Of a stretch of DNA of 64,000 nt, positions 1-11,769 are shown piece after piece. Under the pieces are notes generated by a model, which saw only the letters and a program-made list of their open reading frames with translations, did no database searches and was not told where the DNA came from. Source of the DNA: Metallyticus violacea (taxonomy: Eukaryota > Arthropoda > Insecta > Mantodea > Metallyticidae); contig CM060846.1 in the NCBI GenBank assembly GCA_030762175.1, positions 241,833,512 through 241,897,511 of the forward strand, written 5' to 3'. Within the stretch, counting starts at the first letter, position 1. Each line of letters begins with the position of its first letter. A program made the translations under genes and the position numbers.

Positions 1-2040
1 AAATGAAAGAATGTTCTGAATTTTGAAACATTTTGGATAATTATTGGATTAAAAAAAAGTGACTATATGATTTAAAAATAAAATATATAATTGAACCCTC
101 AACAGAAGACCTGAATATAGATTGTAACCACATTGGCACAATAAAAGAAACAACATGCAAAGCTGGATCTTTGTGTTTAAATAATCTTATTCATTTTAGA
201 AGTAACTTTCCAACACAAAATGAATTTTAAATTTAACTTAAACAGTACATTTTTTTTACTAATATGTACAACAGTAAATCTGCGTAAAAGATGCTGAAAG
301 GCAAAGAATGTGATAAAAGAACAAAATTTATCTGTATTGTAATTGTACCATATAATTCACAAATTATATCAGAGAAGAAGAGGGTTGGAGTTCTTATTCA
401 GAAAAGTTACAGGTATGTCTGTCTGCTTTAATACATAGCTCAAGCAAAAACATTTAAACAATATTAAAATATGGCCAATTAAATTATGTTTATTTCATAT
501 GGATTTTTTCTAGGAATGTCCAAGACAGACTCAGGCATATTGCCAAAGGATTACAGACTGGAGAATCTATCACCTTATGAGAATTGAGAAGAATGACCTC
601 ACAGACTGCAGGAGAGGAATGAAGATCAAATGCAGTATGTTAGGACATACTTAAGCAAGTGCTGATCATTGCTAGGGTTGCCAGGTTTTCAAAATGCTAA
701 GGAAGATGTTGGTGGTCAAGACTTGTCTCTTATGAAAGAAAAATTCAATTCATTTAAGAGAACTCCAAATGCACAACATGCCTTGTTATTATCAAAGTTT
801 TTGCACATCTGTTATCAATAATAGACTGCTAATTGATAACTTATTTTTATTGTAATTATTGTTAGGAAAAGCAAAATTGGAGTGGTTTTGTGCTAGTATT
901 TGGATCAATATTATCCAATAAAATGATTAAATTCTAGTCAGTGAGAAGTATACATTTTTATGAACTGAATTATTGCATTGTGCAATTACAAAGCACATTG
1001 TGATTATTTATGTTTTGTTTCCTTTTTAGCATTAGCTATCAAAGTTGAATCTGTCTTATATGCTTAAAAAAATTAATGAAAACATTAAAATTTACGGTAA
1101 CTTGGCCTCAGCCTTTGTGATCTCTGTGGACAATTCCTTTAATCCCTCCATTTATTTTGAATAATTGAAAATACTCTTTGTACATATGCATTTAAACTTG
1201 GAATGCACATACAGTACGATACCAATATTAACATTTGTGAAACTTCACTTTAATTTACTTTGGTAAAGAAATTGACCCAATTTGTATTTACATTTTCATT
1301 GTGTTTAGTTGTTCCCATTTCAATTAAATCTTTCTTAAATTTAAAAAACTTGCCATACAAAGTGTCTATGTTGAAATCTGGACAAACATCTGAGAATTTC
1401 AAGGAATCAGTTCAAATTTTGAAAAATGTAGCATAATTTATATCTAGTGGACTTGATGGTTTGAAAACATTGTTCTCAGTGTAGTCATATGATTTTCCTA
1501 AGTCACATTACAGTGTAAAAATTCAAAATGCTTTTCAAAACTCAAAATGCTTTTCAAAACTTTACCCTGATCTTTAAAAAGCAATTCTTTCAACAATAAT
1601 TTTACCTCCCCCCCCAAAAAAAAATGTTTTCAACCCTACTATTTAGTTTCCTCTTAAATTGTTTAACTTTATATATTTTACCTATGGCAACATTTACTTT
1701 TTTCAATAATCAAAACAAGCATTAAATACCTTACAAATATTACATAAGAATGATAGATCAATTTTCACCTCAACTTTCCTGTCAATATTCTCACTCTGGA
1801 AAAACTGTTTTAAATAGCTAAGGCAGCTTGAAGTACTCTTAAATAACTACATATTGCATAAAAATGCAATCACATCCTGATCGGCATGTTCATCAGATCT
1901 GATCCATATGGATTTTTCATTTGAGTACATGTCAAGACTGTCATTTACAATACTGCAATAAATACAGAAGAATAGTTTTAAAAACCTTTCTGGTTACTTC
2001 ATGGCACTATCAACTCTGCTCAGAAGATAATGGTTGACAA
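1..2040. other. No recognisable gene
   Basis: AT-rich sequence with stops in every frame. A segment at 515-640 after ttttttctag is briefly open, but no donor follows in a useful place, so I do not call an exon. A short internal duplication of gcttttcaaaact is visible near 1530-1560. Confidence 0.6.
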
Positions 2041-2747
2041 ATTGTGCATATTTTATAAGAATTTGTAAGCCTTACACAATTTATTCTTAATTAGATAGTG
2101 AGTGGATTTAATACCGTTATGCTCCTCTTACCTTTGAATTATACAACATAGACTCATTAACATCCCATGAATGAGTTTGAATACAGCAAAAAGTACTCTC
2201 TCATAATACAAGCTGCAAAAATCAATGGGTATGGCCAAGAAATTGTAGACAAGAATATCAAGAAATTCAAACAAGAGAAGAGGTTATAACATTGTTAGCA
2301 AAAAAAGAAACTACTGTTCACAAGAAATTTACATATCCTTGGCACCATAAAATTCCAGAAAATGTTCTGAGAATTTGGGATTCGTCCCCGTGAACATATT
2401 CAGCCTAAATAACTCTGGTGATGATAGTATACCTGATGAGAAGAAGCCAGGAATATATCAAATCAACTGTTCAGAATGCACCAAAGTATATATTGGTAAA
2501 GTGAAAAGAAGCATTGGAATCAGGCTAAAGGAACACTGGAGAAACATCGGGTACATTCAGATAAACATGATATAGAAATGGAAGTCAAATTATTGAATTT
2601 CGTAGATAGACCCTTGGAGCTGGGAATATAGGGATAATTTTTATAAAAAAATATGAATATAAGATTATGAACTTTGAGATCTCAGCAGAAGACAAATTAA
2701 TCCAAAAGATAATAAAATGTCCACATGAGCTACACCAAGTCCATTTA

Positions 2748-2784
2748 ATGTGGGCAAAGGCCTGATGATGTGGGCAAAGGCCTG
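2748..2784 (+). repeat. Tandem duplication with 20-base period
   Basis: The unit atgtgggcaaaggcctg occurs at 2748-2764 and again at 2768-2784, separated by three bases. It overlaps the stem II strand of the hammerhead motif. Confidence 0.85.
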
Positions 2785-2795
2785 TGAAACATGTT
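2762..2795 (+). ncRNA. Hammerhead-ribozyme motif in PLE-1
   Basis: CTGATGA at 2762-2768 and GAAAC at 2786-2790 are the two conserved core strands. Between them GGGC (2772-2775) can pair with GCCT (2780-2783) around an AAAG loop as stem II. ACATGT follows as a minimal stem III, then T at the cleavage position. Stem I pairing is poor. A 17-base duplication (2748-2764 and 2768-2784) has altered the 5' side. Hammerheads are known in PLEs, so this is family-consistent but probably weak or dead. Confidence 0.6.
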
Positions 2796-2879
2796 CTGTA
2801 TAATTCAATGGTAAGTGGAGCATAAGAGTATTGAATCAAATCACTATCTAATTAAAAATAAATTAATTGCTTCACTGTA

Positions 2880-4490
2880 TTAGTTCCAACATGAAATTAA
2901 TTTTAAATTTACATAGTTTAATACTTAAAATATGAATACAATTAAATGTCAGCTGATGCAGTAATATGGTAATTATGATGTACATATATCTGCAATTAGT
3001 TAAGTGGAATTTTGATCAATACGCCAGTAATATGGATACTGCCCTGGAACATAAACTAGATGACTGCAAACTTATGTTTCTTGCACCAAATCTAACATGT
3101 TCCCTGAATCATTTCTGAAAATTAAGCACTAATCTGACTTGCCTAATAAATTAGCCGGGTCATTTTAGAGGCACTGAAAATTGTGAAATACTGAACTTTT
3201 TCATTGCTAGTACATTAGCAAAAGCAGGATCAAAAGACAAGTTTTCAAATTCAAATCTAATCCTTGTGTTACTGGCTGCATGCGGCAATCAATATAGTTA
3301 TCATGTAGGCATGTTAGATGCATTCAACAATGCTGTAATGTCTATGCATTCATGGATATTGTGTTTACATAAATATCTATGAATTTATGGAGGTTCATTA
3401 TTTAGAACAGAGAGGGTGCAAATTATTGACTGGGTATTATATGATGCAACATTTTGTTTTACTACTAAAAGGATCTAAACATACTTGATCATTCAGGGGG
3501 TTCAGCAAGATGCTGTTTTTGATCTAGATCCCACCATAGTCCTATCCCTGCTGCTGCTTTGCATTTTGTGAAATGAAAAACTTTAAAACAGATCAAGATA
3601 TTTATAAATTATTCTCCCCATTCATACAGTAATTAAGTTTATTAATTATACATACATAAAGTTAAAAATATCAAATGCTCATAGCTCCAATTTTTCTATT
3701 CTGCTGTTAGCCAAGAAGATTCATAATAAAGGAGTTCTGCTCATATTTTGCAGTATTTTGAATGATGAACTTATGTTTATTAAGGCTACATGGTTTTTTG
3801 TGGTCTGAAATTTTTGGGCATACAATAGCAGGGCTTTAAATTAAAGTAATTTAAGCCTCATATAGTTTGCTGCAGAGGGTAATGCAAAGAGGGGCTGGAT
3901 ATGCAAAAGAGGGCATGAAGACATAACTGTTGCATACTCTTCAGTTTAATGGGCTAATATTTGTGTGGCTGTGGTTACTTTTTAAAACTCTTATTAAACT
4001 AAAATTATAGGCTATAAAGCCTTATTATTTCAAACATAATGTGAAATTTGAAAGTATTTACCTATGAGTCATGACAATTACACTATCCATATATAATGAG
4101 GATTGTGTTAGCATATATTAAGCACAGCAATTTCTTGTGATCATGCACCATTTTCAATTTGTACATTTTCTTAGTTTGATTCATCAAATTTCTATTTTTG
4201 TTAAATGGAAGGGGGGAAAAAGATTAACAAAATCATATATACTGCTATGAATGATGCTCTCAAAGAATGCACAAAACCTTTCCATCTACTAAAAGTTTAC
4301 AGATACATACATGATACCTTAAAAATGCATTGTTCCAATCTGTATGTCTACTTTTAGGATTTGCTATTCCTAGATGTTTTATTGTATTAAGATTATAAAC
4401 TAAGAAAAATTGTAGAAAATTACAGACAGGTTATTTTAAATATAGAACTGAAAGTAAAAATGTATTTTAATGTGTTCTCAAGCAAAAATA
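2880..4490. other. No recognisable gene
   Basis: AT-rich, stop-laden in all frames. I see no transposase, reverse transcriptase or SINE signature here. Confidence 0.55.
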
Positions 4491-4499
4491 TATGAATGA

Positions 4500-5860
4500 G
4501 TGAATATTTATTATATCTACACAATTACAGTTTTACAATATTTCCTTAATCGTTGCTTGTTAATTCAGGATCCTATACAACTAACATCCCGGTTATTGTG
4601 TACATGTATCCTACATCATTCTAACTATACATATTATCAAGTGAACTTTACAAATACTTCCCTGAAAGTTATCTTCCCTCATTGTTACCTTATTCCCATC
4701 TTCCTTTGCCTGGATCACTTTCCTGCACCACTTTTCTTTTACTTTCCATACATAATTTCCAAACTGTTTCAAAAAATTATTCCCGCCTATCCCAAAAATC
4801 TTTAATGCCAGAATTTCTGCCTGCAAATTATCCTATTTCTTGTTCCATATTTGCTCTCTCCATCCTTTGGTTTCTGTACATCCAAATATACAGTGCGAGT
4901 TCTTGTCTACCTTACCACACATTGGGCACAATCCTTTGTCAACTTTTACCCCACCTAGTATCATTGTTCCTGTTCTTGTCCATGCCTTACCCTCTCTACC
5001 CATTTTGTCACAAACCTCAATAAATTTTTCCCTGCCCCACTCTTTCTTAAAACTCCTATAATATGTTAAGAGTACGCTTATCTCTTAGGTTACAAAATAT
5101 TTCATGTTTCTCTATATCATCAATCCTTGCCTTCATTTTATTCCAAATACCTTGTCCATTTGGTGACTGTAAACTAACTAGCTCTCCCAAACCAATTTCT
5201 CTTACAATATTCTGTACTCTACCTACCCAACTTCCTACCCATTTTCCTTTTTCTTGTGCCCCCAAGCAGTCTTTGAGAATATTCCTTCCTGTAATAATTG
5301 TATCCTCTGCCAGTATTTCATAATGCATTTTATTAATAGACCTTTTTGGCCCACCCTTCCTAGCTCCATCAGGGCTACTTCATTGAGTGCAGCTGTATCA
5401 TTTTCAGGCTACTCTATGAATCTGATTTATGCATTCCCGCCTTGTTTTCTGTCTCCCATATTTCTATTCCATGCATCATTTTCGATTCAACTGAAGCCAA
5501 ATATGCACTCTCTAGCCAGCTTACACTCATATTTGATATTTTCTAAAGCATGTTCTTATACTATTGGTTGCTAATTTTTCCTTCCCTAGTGCACTCTTCC
5601 TTTGTTCTGTCCATTTTCTATTACTGTACAGCCTTAACTCCAAAATAATCAAATTTCCTTACCACTTCAAATTCACTCTCCTCTAACCACCATTTCTCAT
5701 CTCTGCTGAGTTTGTTCCCTTTTTACATACCAACATTTTTTATTTACTTTTATTTATCTTTAAGTCCCATTTTTTTTTTACAATATTTCTTCTTTGTTGC
5801 ATCTATTTCTTTCTTTAAACCTGCACTTGTAATTTCAGCTGATCATCTGCAAAAAGTAAC
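4500..5860 (-). mobile_element. LINE-2 copy 1, 3' half, antisense
   Basis: Seen on the minus strand, in several shifted frames: a reverse-transcriptase palm motif FADD near 5845, a thumb-like stretch (KWWLEESEFEVVRKFDYFG, about 5630-5700), then a long C-terminal region including 5056-5328 (IGLGELVSLQSPNGQGIWNK) and a terminal CPMCG-like zinc motif near 4900-4930 followed by H-x4-C. The same order is found at 59.4-63.9 kb on the plus strand. Known: APE-type non-LTR retrotransposons carry such C-terminal CCHC motifs. The 5' half is absent, as expected of target-primed 5' truncation. Many stops and frameshifts show it is old. Confidence 0.72.
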
Positions 5861-6179
5861 CTGGAATGTCTTTATTATTAATTGCTGGACAGTGCATATT
5901 CTCCCTCCCTATTTCTTCTATGGCAAAAATGTATTTTAATGTGTTATATATTGTATTTTATCTGTTGCATGCATTTTAAATATGGGGGTTGCTATTTAAT
6001 TTTCTGAATTCCAAGGAATTAAAGAGTAGAAGTTTTCTATTGGTACCACTGGAAAGAGCATATTTAAACTAGTAATAGTAGAGATAGATAGTGGATGACT
6101 TCTATTCTTGAAATAACATCAAAAATGTTAACAATTGTTGTGCACATGTTGTCTGCTTTACTAAGCTGGAGGTGATGCA

Positions 6180-6560
6180 AAAGCATTTTTGTACTGTGAA
6201 ATTTCACAAATTGAATTAACGACCCCAACCAACAAAAATACCTGAAAAATTATGAGGACTTGCAGACTCTGCTCCTTCATATACTGCAATTTATGACTGG
6301 TTTATAGAGTTTAGAGGAAGAACAACCATGAAATATGGGAAATACATATGGTGTCCAGCAATTATGGTCATCAATGGAAGCATTGATCATAGGAAAGTCA
6401 TGGGAAGTAATGGTTCATTTAATAAAACAGATTTAAATATTCATTTGATGCAAATATTTGAAATCCTGCTCAAATATTTTTGTGTGAGGAAAGTTTTTTA
6501 CCATGGGGTGCTCCACAACCTAACAAAAACAAAAAAGAGTAAGGGTGGAATGATGCCATT
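6180..6560 (+). mobile_element. Possible mariner transposase N-terminal fragment
   Basis: Around 6258-6330 the plus strand reads DSAPSYTAIYDWFIEFRGR with one frame, resembling the helix-turn-helix region of mariner transposases (PS-Y-T--W--EF--GR). The downstream frame 6328-6567 is open but not recognisably transposase. No terminal repeats were found. Tentative. Confidence 0.4.
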
Positions 6561-6599
6561 ATTTTAACAGTGGGAACTCTTAATATATCCACATCATAA

Positions 6600-7700
6600 A
6601 AGGCAAGAAATGTTGGATGTACCAGTATTACCCAAATCCAAAAAGGCAGCATTCTGGGACTTTACAAATGATTACACTCCTGTAAAGGTTAACTGATGCT
6701 GAAATAATGAGCCAAAAGATAGCCAGTTTCCTTTCTGTAAATATTCATATTGCACTTAAACAATAATCAGTCATAGATAGTGATACATCACAGTCTGTCT
6801 CTGCAAAGTCTTCAGAATACTTGATGAAAGCAGACCAAAGTGTGGCTTGTGTGAATTTGTTTTCTTTACTTTTATATCATCTCTGCATACACTGAATTAA
6901 AAACAATATATTTTCTGCAAGAATTAGAATTGCAAGTGGTGAACCACCCACTGCAATGCAAATCTTGCTCCCACAAACCTTTTCGTATTTCCAAAAATTG
7001 AGGAGACCATTGTTTTTTAAATTTGAGAGAGGCTATTGCAATAATGAGAAAGTTGATCGCATAAAGAAATTAGCACGAATGCTTCCATGATGAGCTTCAT
7101 ACAATGCAATTTTATATAGAGTGTGATGAAACCTGCTTTGAAAAGAAATAGGCAGACTCGGGAAGGTACAGTCTTTTACTTAATAAAATAAATTTGATTT
7201 GTATATGTTTATGGTTATCCATATTTATTGTTTTTCCATGCAAAGGTTTCTATTAATCTGGATAATTAGGATTTTACTGCATAAAATTACACATCCTTCA
7301 AGGTACTAATTTTTAAGGGTTCTTTCCCCTTTCTCCTAATTGTTTGAATTTAAAAGCTTTGAGAAAAATAATCTAACTTTCCTTTTGAAGACTGAAGTTG
7401 GTTTTCTGAAATACATGTACGTGCTCTTTAGAAGCCACATAACATTTCTAACTTATAAGCCTTGTTAGCAATAAAGTCTTTCGAGTTCTGGTGATCATTC
7501 TTGATACAGAATCTACCATTAAATACTAACTTCCTATTAATTTCTGCAATATTTTAACTTACGATGGATACTTCAGTCATATATAATTTGGTGACAAATG
7601 TTTTAGAATATGTTCCTAACAACAAAACATTAAATAAAGTGCCAATAAAAATGGGATTGAAAATCTTTTATTTCAGAGTTACCTGACTTTATTGCTAACA
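6600..7700. other. No recognisable gene
   Basis: AT-rich, stop-laden. A faint mariner C-terminal resemblance may exist near 7000-7090, but it is too weak to call. Confidence 0.45.
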
Positions 7701-7714
7701 AACTACCTAATAAT

Positions 7715-8160
7715 ATAGGATGGCCAGAAAGTTTCATACAGCTTCTAACCTGTTATTGTGTGATACTTATGAAATATTAATGAAAAATATACATCTTACA
7801 TATCTAGGATGTCAGTTTGAGTTCTGCCAAGGTCTGAGCAGGACTAATATGCCATGTTCTTTCGTTCATTCTAATGAACTTCCCTAGTGTCACTTCTTTG
7901 GAAGATGGGGCAGACATCAGCTTTCAAAGTATTATTGAAGCTTGTTGACATTGTCTCAATTCTTTTCTTAATCCCACAATGTAGTAATTGGCATGGTGAA
8001 ATGAGGCTCCTTGGAGGCCAAGACAGCATGCTGGAGACTTGATTTGCACATAAAATCCAATGATGTGAATATGTTTCATCAAGCCAGTCACAGATAACAA
8101 TCTTGTTCGGATCAGATAGTGCTCATGATGTCTGCTGCTTGCAACTGCAGACATAACTAG
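7715..8160 (-). mobile_element. DDE transposase remnant, WPPRSPD type, antisense
   Basis: On the minus strand the sequence at about 8025-8005 reads SWPPRS, and with one shift continues PDFTMPNYYIVGLRKE, matching the third-catalytic-residue region (PPRSPDLTP-DF-LWG) of the mariner-like transposases common in arthropods. The stretch at 7830-7900 resembles the usual tail (QTLAELK). The plus-strand end ggccagaaagtttc near 7723 could be an inverted terminal repeat, but I found no partner. Pseudogenised by shifts. Confidence 0.52.
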
Positions 8161-8920
8161 CTATTTAACATGCACATGACTTACCAGTCCTTGAAAGAAA
8201 TAAGAAACAATATACTACATTCATAACTTCTACATCATATGCAGAGGATTCTGTTGAATTTCTTCATAGAAATGGGGAACCTCCTTAGCCCATAAGGTAT
8301 TCTGACCTCTTGAACTGTGTAAATGGTGCATTTGTTTGTAAAAAGAACTTGCTTCTGCCTTGCATAATTTGGAAATGTTTTAAGTAGCAAGGTACATACA
8401 GCTTGGAACCTCTCAAGATCCCCCCATTTGTTAATTCATCAACAGTCTCAGTTCAAAAAGTTTAAATTTTCAATTTTTTTTGTGCCAGTTTTGATTATGG
8501 CACTTGCTTTCTAATTGATTTGTTAGGCAGAGTCACTGACTCGGCAGCACAAGTTTCTGCCTGAGTGGAGTCTTTCCCACTTCACTTCATATCATTAACA
8601 ATCCATTAACAACAAACAGTGCTGAAAACTTTTTTCTCCCATTTCAAGTTACCTGTGCATGTTGGCACCTTACCAAAATGAATTCTATATTTGTGCTGAT
8701 CACATTCATGTTTTTTCCAGTATGAGGCCACTCATGGACCTTTACTAAGTCACAAGTTTCTCCTCTAAACTAAACACTCATACCCACTATCATGCACTTT
8801 TGAAATATCTTTATTTGTATTATTAATTATTCATTTCTTATATTTTAAGCAATGTGCATACTGTGTTTTGTTTGAAGTCAGTGTTGTGTTACCAAAGTAC
8901 AATCTATACATAAATTGCAT
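8160..8920. other. No recognisable gene
   Basis: No clear coding or repeat family seen. It may hold the decayed N-terminal part of the neighbouring antisense transposase, but I cannot show it. Confidence 0.4.
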
Positions 8921-8929
8921 AAATATATG

Positions 8930-9890
8930 AGGGTATAGCATTAAATATCATTAAGTTACAAATGGCCATAGAACTTTACAGTACTGATTGGAAAAATACT
9001 TTTTATTTCGCAAAATAATCTTTGCATTGAGGCACTTGTCCCATCATTTCACAAGCTCCTGAAATCCCACAGCATAAACTTCTTTGGACTGCTGTCAGAA
9101 CCAGGCAGTAACTTTCCTTTCTACAGCTTCATCCTCAGGAAAATGCTCACTCAAAAGATGATGTTAAAGAGTGCTGAACAAATGGAAATCGTATGGAACA
9201 ATGTCAGGACTATATGTAAGATGCCCAAGGATTTCTCACTTAAAATTTTTCAGCATCTCATTTGTCTTGTTGGCAGTATGGAGACATGTGTTTTCATGCA
9301 AGAGCAATATGCCTTTGGTGAGGAGTCTGTTCGCTTGAATGGCCTTACTACATTTCCTGAGGATGTTACAGTAGAAGTCAGCATTTTTGATTTGTCCAAG
9401 AGGCTGGAATGTGGGGAGCAGTATGCCTTCGTGATTCCAGGAGACTGAGCATATTTTTCCCAGTATCACATTTTCTGCAGGCAATGCAGGATGTTTCAAT
9501 TGCATTTATGCACCCTATGTTTCAGGCTGGTAGTGTGAACCCAAGACTAATCATCTGTGCGTAATGCTAGTCCCATTCCTTACATTTTGTGTTGTATGGT
9601 CAGCGCCTAATCTGTCATGCATTATGAGGTAGACCATGCTGTTTGAATAACCAATAGCAAAGGCCATAGTGTACATAGTTACCCATCTGTCTGCTAGGAT
9701 TAGTTTTAAACTCGTTGCAAATTCATCTCTGTGGCACTTTCTTTTGACTGCGAATGCAGTATTCATCTGCAATATGTGTATGCCCTTTAGGGGATTTCTG
9801 CACCCAATTGTAAGCAGCTTGAGGGGAGAGGCATTTCTTACCGTAGATGGGAAGTATTTCTTCATGAACATTATTTGATTCTGTATCTTT
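8930..9890 (-). mobile_element. Mariner transposase pseudogene, antisense
   Basis: Cut-and-paste DNA transposase of the mariner group. Seen on the minus strand: N-terminal helix-turn-helix (LADRWVTMYTMAFAIGYSNS then IMHDRLG, about 9720-9600), a core frame at 9505-9236 with GKICSVSWNHEGILL, followed by NADFYCNILRK and LLLHENTCLHTANKT, then a shifted C-terminal part (DYSPDIVPYDFHLF, about 9220-9180, and an ending like ELVKWDKCLNAK near 9050-9000). Known: the second catalytic Asp normally sits in LHDNA; here it reads LHENT, an Asp-to-Glu change. The third reads SPDIVPYDFHLF, keeping the D. Several frameshifts; terminal repeats not resolved. Certainly inactive as it stands. Confidence 0.85.
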
Positions 9891-10079
9891 TGCCCATAAA
9901 AATCGTAATAAGGACCATATTTTATGGTTGCATACTCATTCAGAGTTGCTGCCTTCTAGTGGCAATACCCTCAGAGGCCTCATTCTAACATGTAGTACCC
10001 TACATCAATTTGTTACTTTTGTAGCATAATAACAGGTTATTGTTGATATGCTTGGACTTCTTGTTCATAATGTGCAAGT

Positions 10080-10540
10080 GATAAATTAAGTTAAATATAC
10101 TAATAAAAATTGCTCAAAATGGCTTCTTACAACTTTGATACATTCCATGCTTTGGCACACGCTGTGGAAAACTGCTGCAGTGTTTTTATCTAACTAAAAT
10201 GAGCTGGAGTGCCATTGTACATAAACTATATTTGTTGGATAATGTTCAAAGGCACATCAGAAAATGCCATGGCACAATTTATTTTTGAGAAATTGTGAAT
10301 AAATGTATCCTATCAGACGCAGAAGAACAGAAATAGGTGCCAAGAAGATTATTACATATGATTTCAGCTCAAATATTTATGCTGAATTTCTGTTGATGGT
10401 CGTCCTGCCATACTTCATTAGGGTATTAGGGTTTTATAGGCTCAGATGTGATTGTTATGGTAGTTGAAGATATTATGATGTGTAAACCCAGCCTCACCAT
10501 TGAACAAGGTAACACTAAGAAATTAATGAGCACAGTTCAC
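10080..10540 (-). mobile_element. DDE transposase remnant, antisense (NGAPAHF type)
   Basis: Minus strand from about 10515 down: FNGEAGFTHHNIFNYHNNH, then HQQKFSINIWA near 10395, and YNGTPAHF near 10225-10203. This is the order seen in mariner-like DDE_3 transposases (first Asp region, FS-N-W, then H-GAPAHF). It is closely related in motif order to the plus-strand copy at 45.8-46.7 kb. The first catalytic D region reads GEA rather than DEA. Broken by stops. Confidence 0.62.
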
Positions 10541-10599
10541 TGCTGTAGATTGCTTTGACAAAAGGTTTTTTTTTTTTTTTTGGGAGGGGTGTTGAAAGT

Positions 10600-11300
10600 C
10601 TACTGAATTAAGTCCTTTGACTTGTTTAAAGTTATAAGAGTACAGTAGTTTACAAAAGTTTTTCACATTCAATATTGTAAATAGTTGTGTGACATAACTC
10701 CTTCCCTAAATGCAATTTTTCTTCTACTATCAATTACCAAGAACTGTTTCTCAGGCTCACAGTTTCCTGTCTCTCTCTAACCCTCAGAATTCAAAACCTT
10801 CCTCTCAAATGAACCTTATCTCACAAGCTTGTTGTTTTGGTCAGAATGTTCTTGCATAAGGTAATTGCCTGTTAAGTTATCTTTCATGTAAAGCTCATGT
10901 ACTACTAATGCAACACCATAGATGTAATGCATATAAAGTATTTAACTGAACAAATCACTCATTCTTGTAATTTCTTCACTCAACAAACAATTTAGAGCTA
11001 ACTATATTGAAAAATTATTTATAACTATAAAATAAAAGATTTTTCAGGCCCATGTTTGTGTGAACTTTTTTAAATGTTTTGCTAGGAACATGTCCCTAAA
11101 ATATTTTACTTCAATTTACATACATCGTGATAATGCAGTACTGTATCTGCTGATATAGTAAAACAAGGCATCATCTAATGCATTGCATTAGGATATAATA
11201 TAATTTCCACTGACCTATGTATAACTAATCTTCACTGTAATTCAGTTAATGCTTAAGAAAGGTTTCTTCTATAAATGCATGTATAAATACATATTTTCTA
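10600..11300. other. Intron sequence, no feature
   Basis: No gene seen. A T run at 10567-10580 and ordinary AT-rich sequence lead up to the acceptor of exon A. Confidence 0.5.
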
Positions 11301-11307
11301 ATTCTAG

Positions 11308-11742
11308 GTTGAAGATCAGTTAGTAATTATCCAGCCAGAGCCAGTTCCAGTGGCACCTTGCTCGGATACATGGATAAAGAATGATTCTTCAACAGATCCA
11401 AACCAAAATGTAACTAGTGAAGTAAAACCTGAAATTTCATCAGCTGAGATTAAAAGTTCAGTTCCACCAATATCATCATACACAAAACCTAAACGTAATC
11501 TCAGTCAGATTATTGAGGATTTGAGCAAGGGACTTCCAAATTATGTGGAAGAGAAGCAAGAGGGACCTGTTTCAGCTGTCCAGTTTTATACAAGTGCTTG
11601 TGAAAAAGTGTCAGCTCAAAAAGAAATTTGTAGGGAACAAATTTTACACCTTGAAGCAATGGAAGAAACAAGTTGTGGTGTATTTCAGACTTTGATAGCA
11701 CCAGCTTCCACAGTTGAAAATACTGACCTCATGAAAGTTCAG
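11308..11742 (+). CDS. Internal exon A of a probable C2H2 zinc-finger protein
   Basis: Seen: an open frame of 145 codons bounded by an acceptor (ttctaattctag before 11308) and a donor (cag followed by gtaata at 11743). It enters and leaves in phase 0. There is no start ATG, so this is an internal exon. The peptide is acidic and low in hydrophobic segments. It begins VEDQLVIIQPEPVPVAP, has a Ser/Thr/Pro-rich middle, then a basic patch (KPKRNLSQIIEDLSKGL) and a Cys-containing tail. It has no transmembrane or catalytic motif. Base composition and lack of stops contrast with the decayed repeats around it. Inferred: with the phase-compatible exon at 50898 it forms the linker region ahead of zinc fingers in a nuclear DNA-binding protein. 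I do not recognise the orthologue. Exons could lie unseen between the two. Confidence 0.72.
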
Positions 11743-11769
11743 GTAATAGTTTATAGCTTATAATAATAG

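Larger units (their letters stand above)
2078..2864 (+). mobile_element. PLE-1, Penelope-like element 3' part with inverted flanks
   Basis: Penelope-like elements are retrotransposons with a reverse transcriptase followed by a GIY-YIG endonuclease. Seen: 2375-2575 encodes a GIY-YIG core (GIYQINCSECTKVYIG, about 2450-2497, followed by R-x-x-x-H spacing). Degraded frames upstream from 2200 read like the linker, and frames to 2700 like the C-terminal tail. The 3' end (about 2795-2864) recurs inverted at 2078-2149, so the body sits between inverted copies, as in known PLE pseudo-LTR arrangements. Stops and shifts disable it; the reverse transcriptase is missing. Confidence 0.82.

Noticed and set aside
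515..660. Possible exon after ttttttctag
   Set aside because: Frames soon hit stops and no donor is placed usefully; no similarity to exon A or B.
4500..5574. Several plus-strand frames at 4.5-5.6 kb
   Set aside because: They are antisense shadows of LINE-2 copy 1, whose minus-strand reading contains FADD and CPMCG-like motifs.
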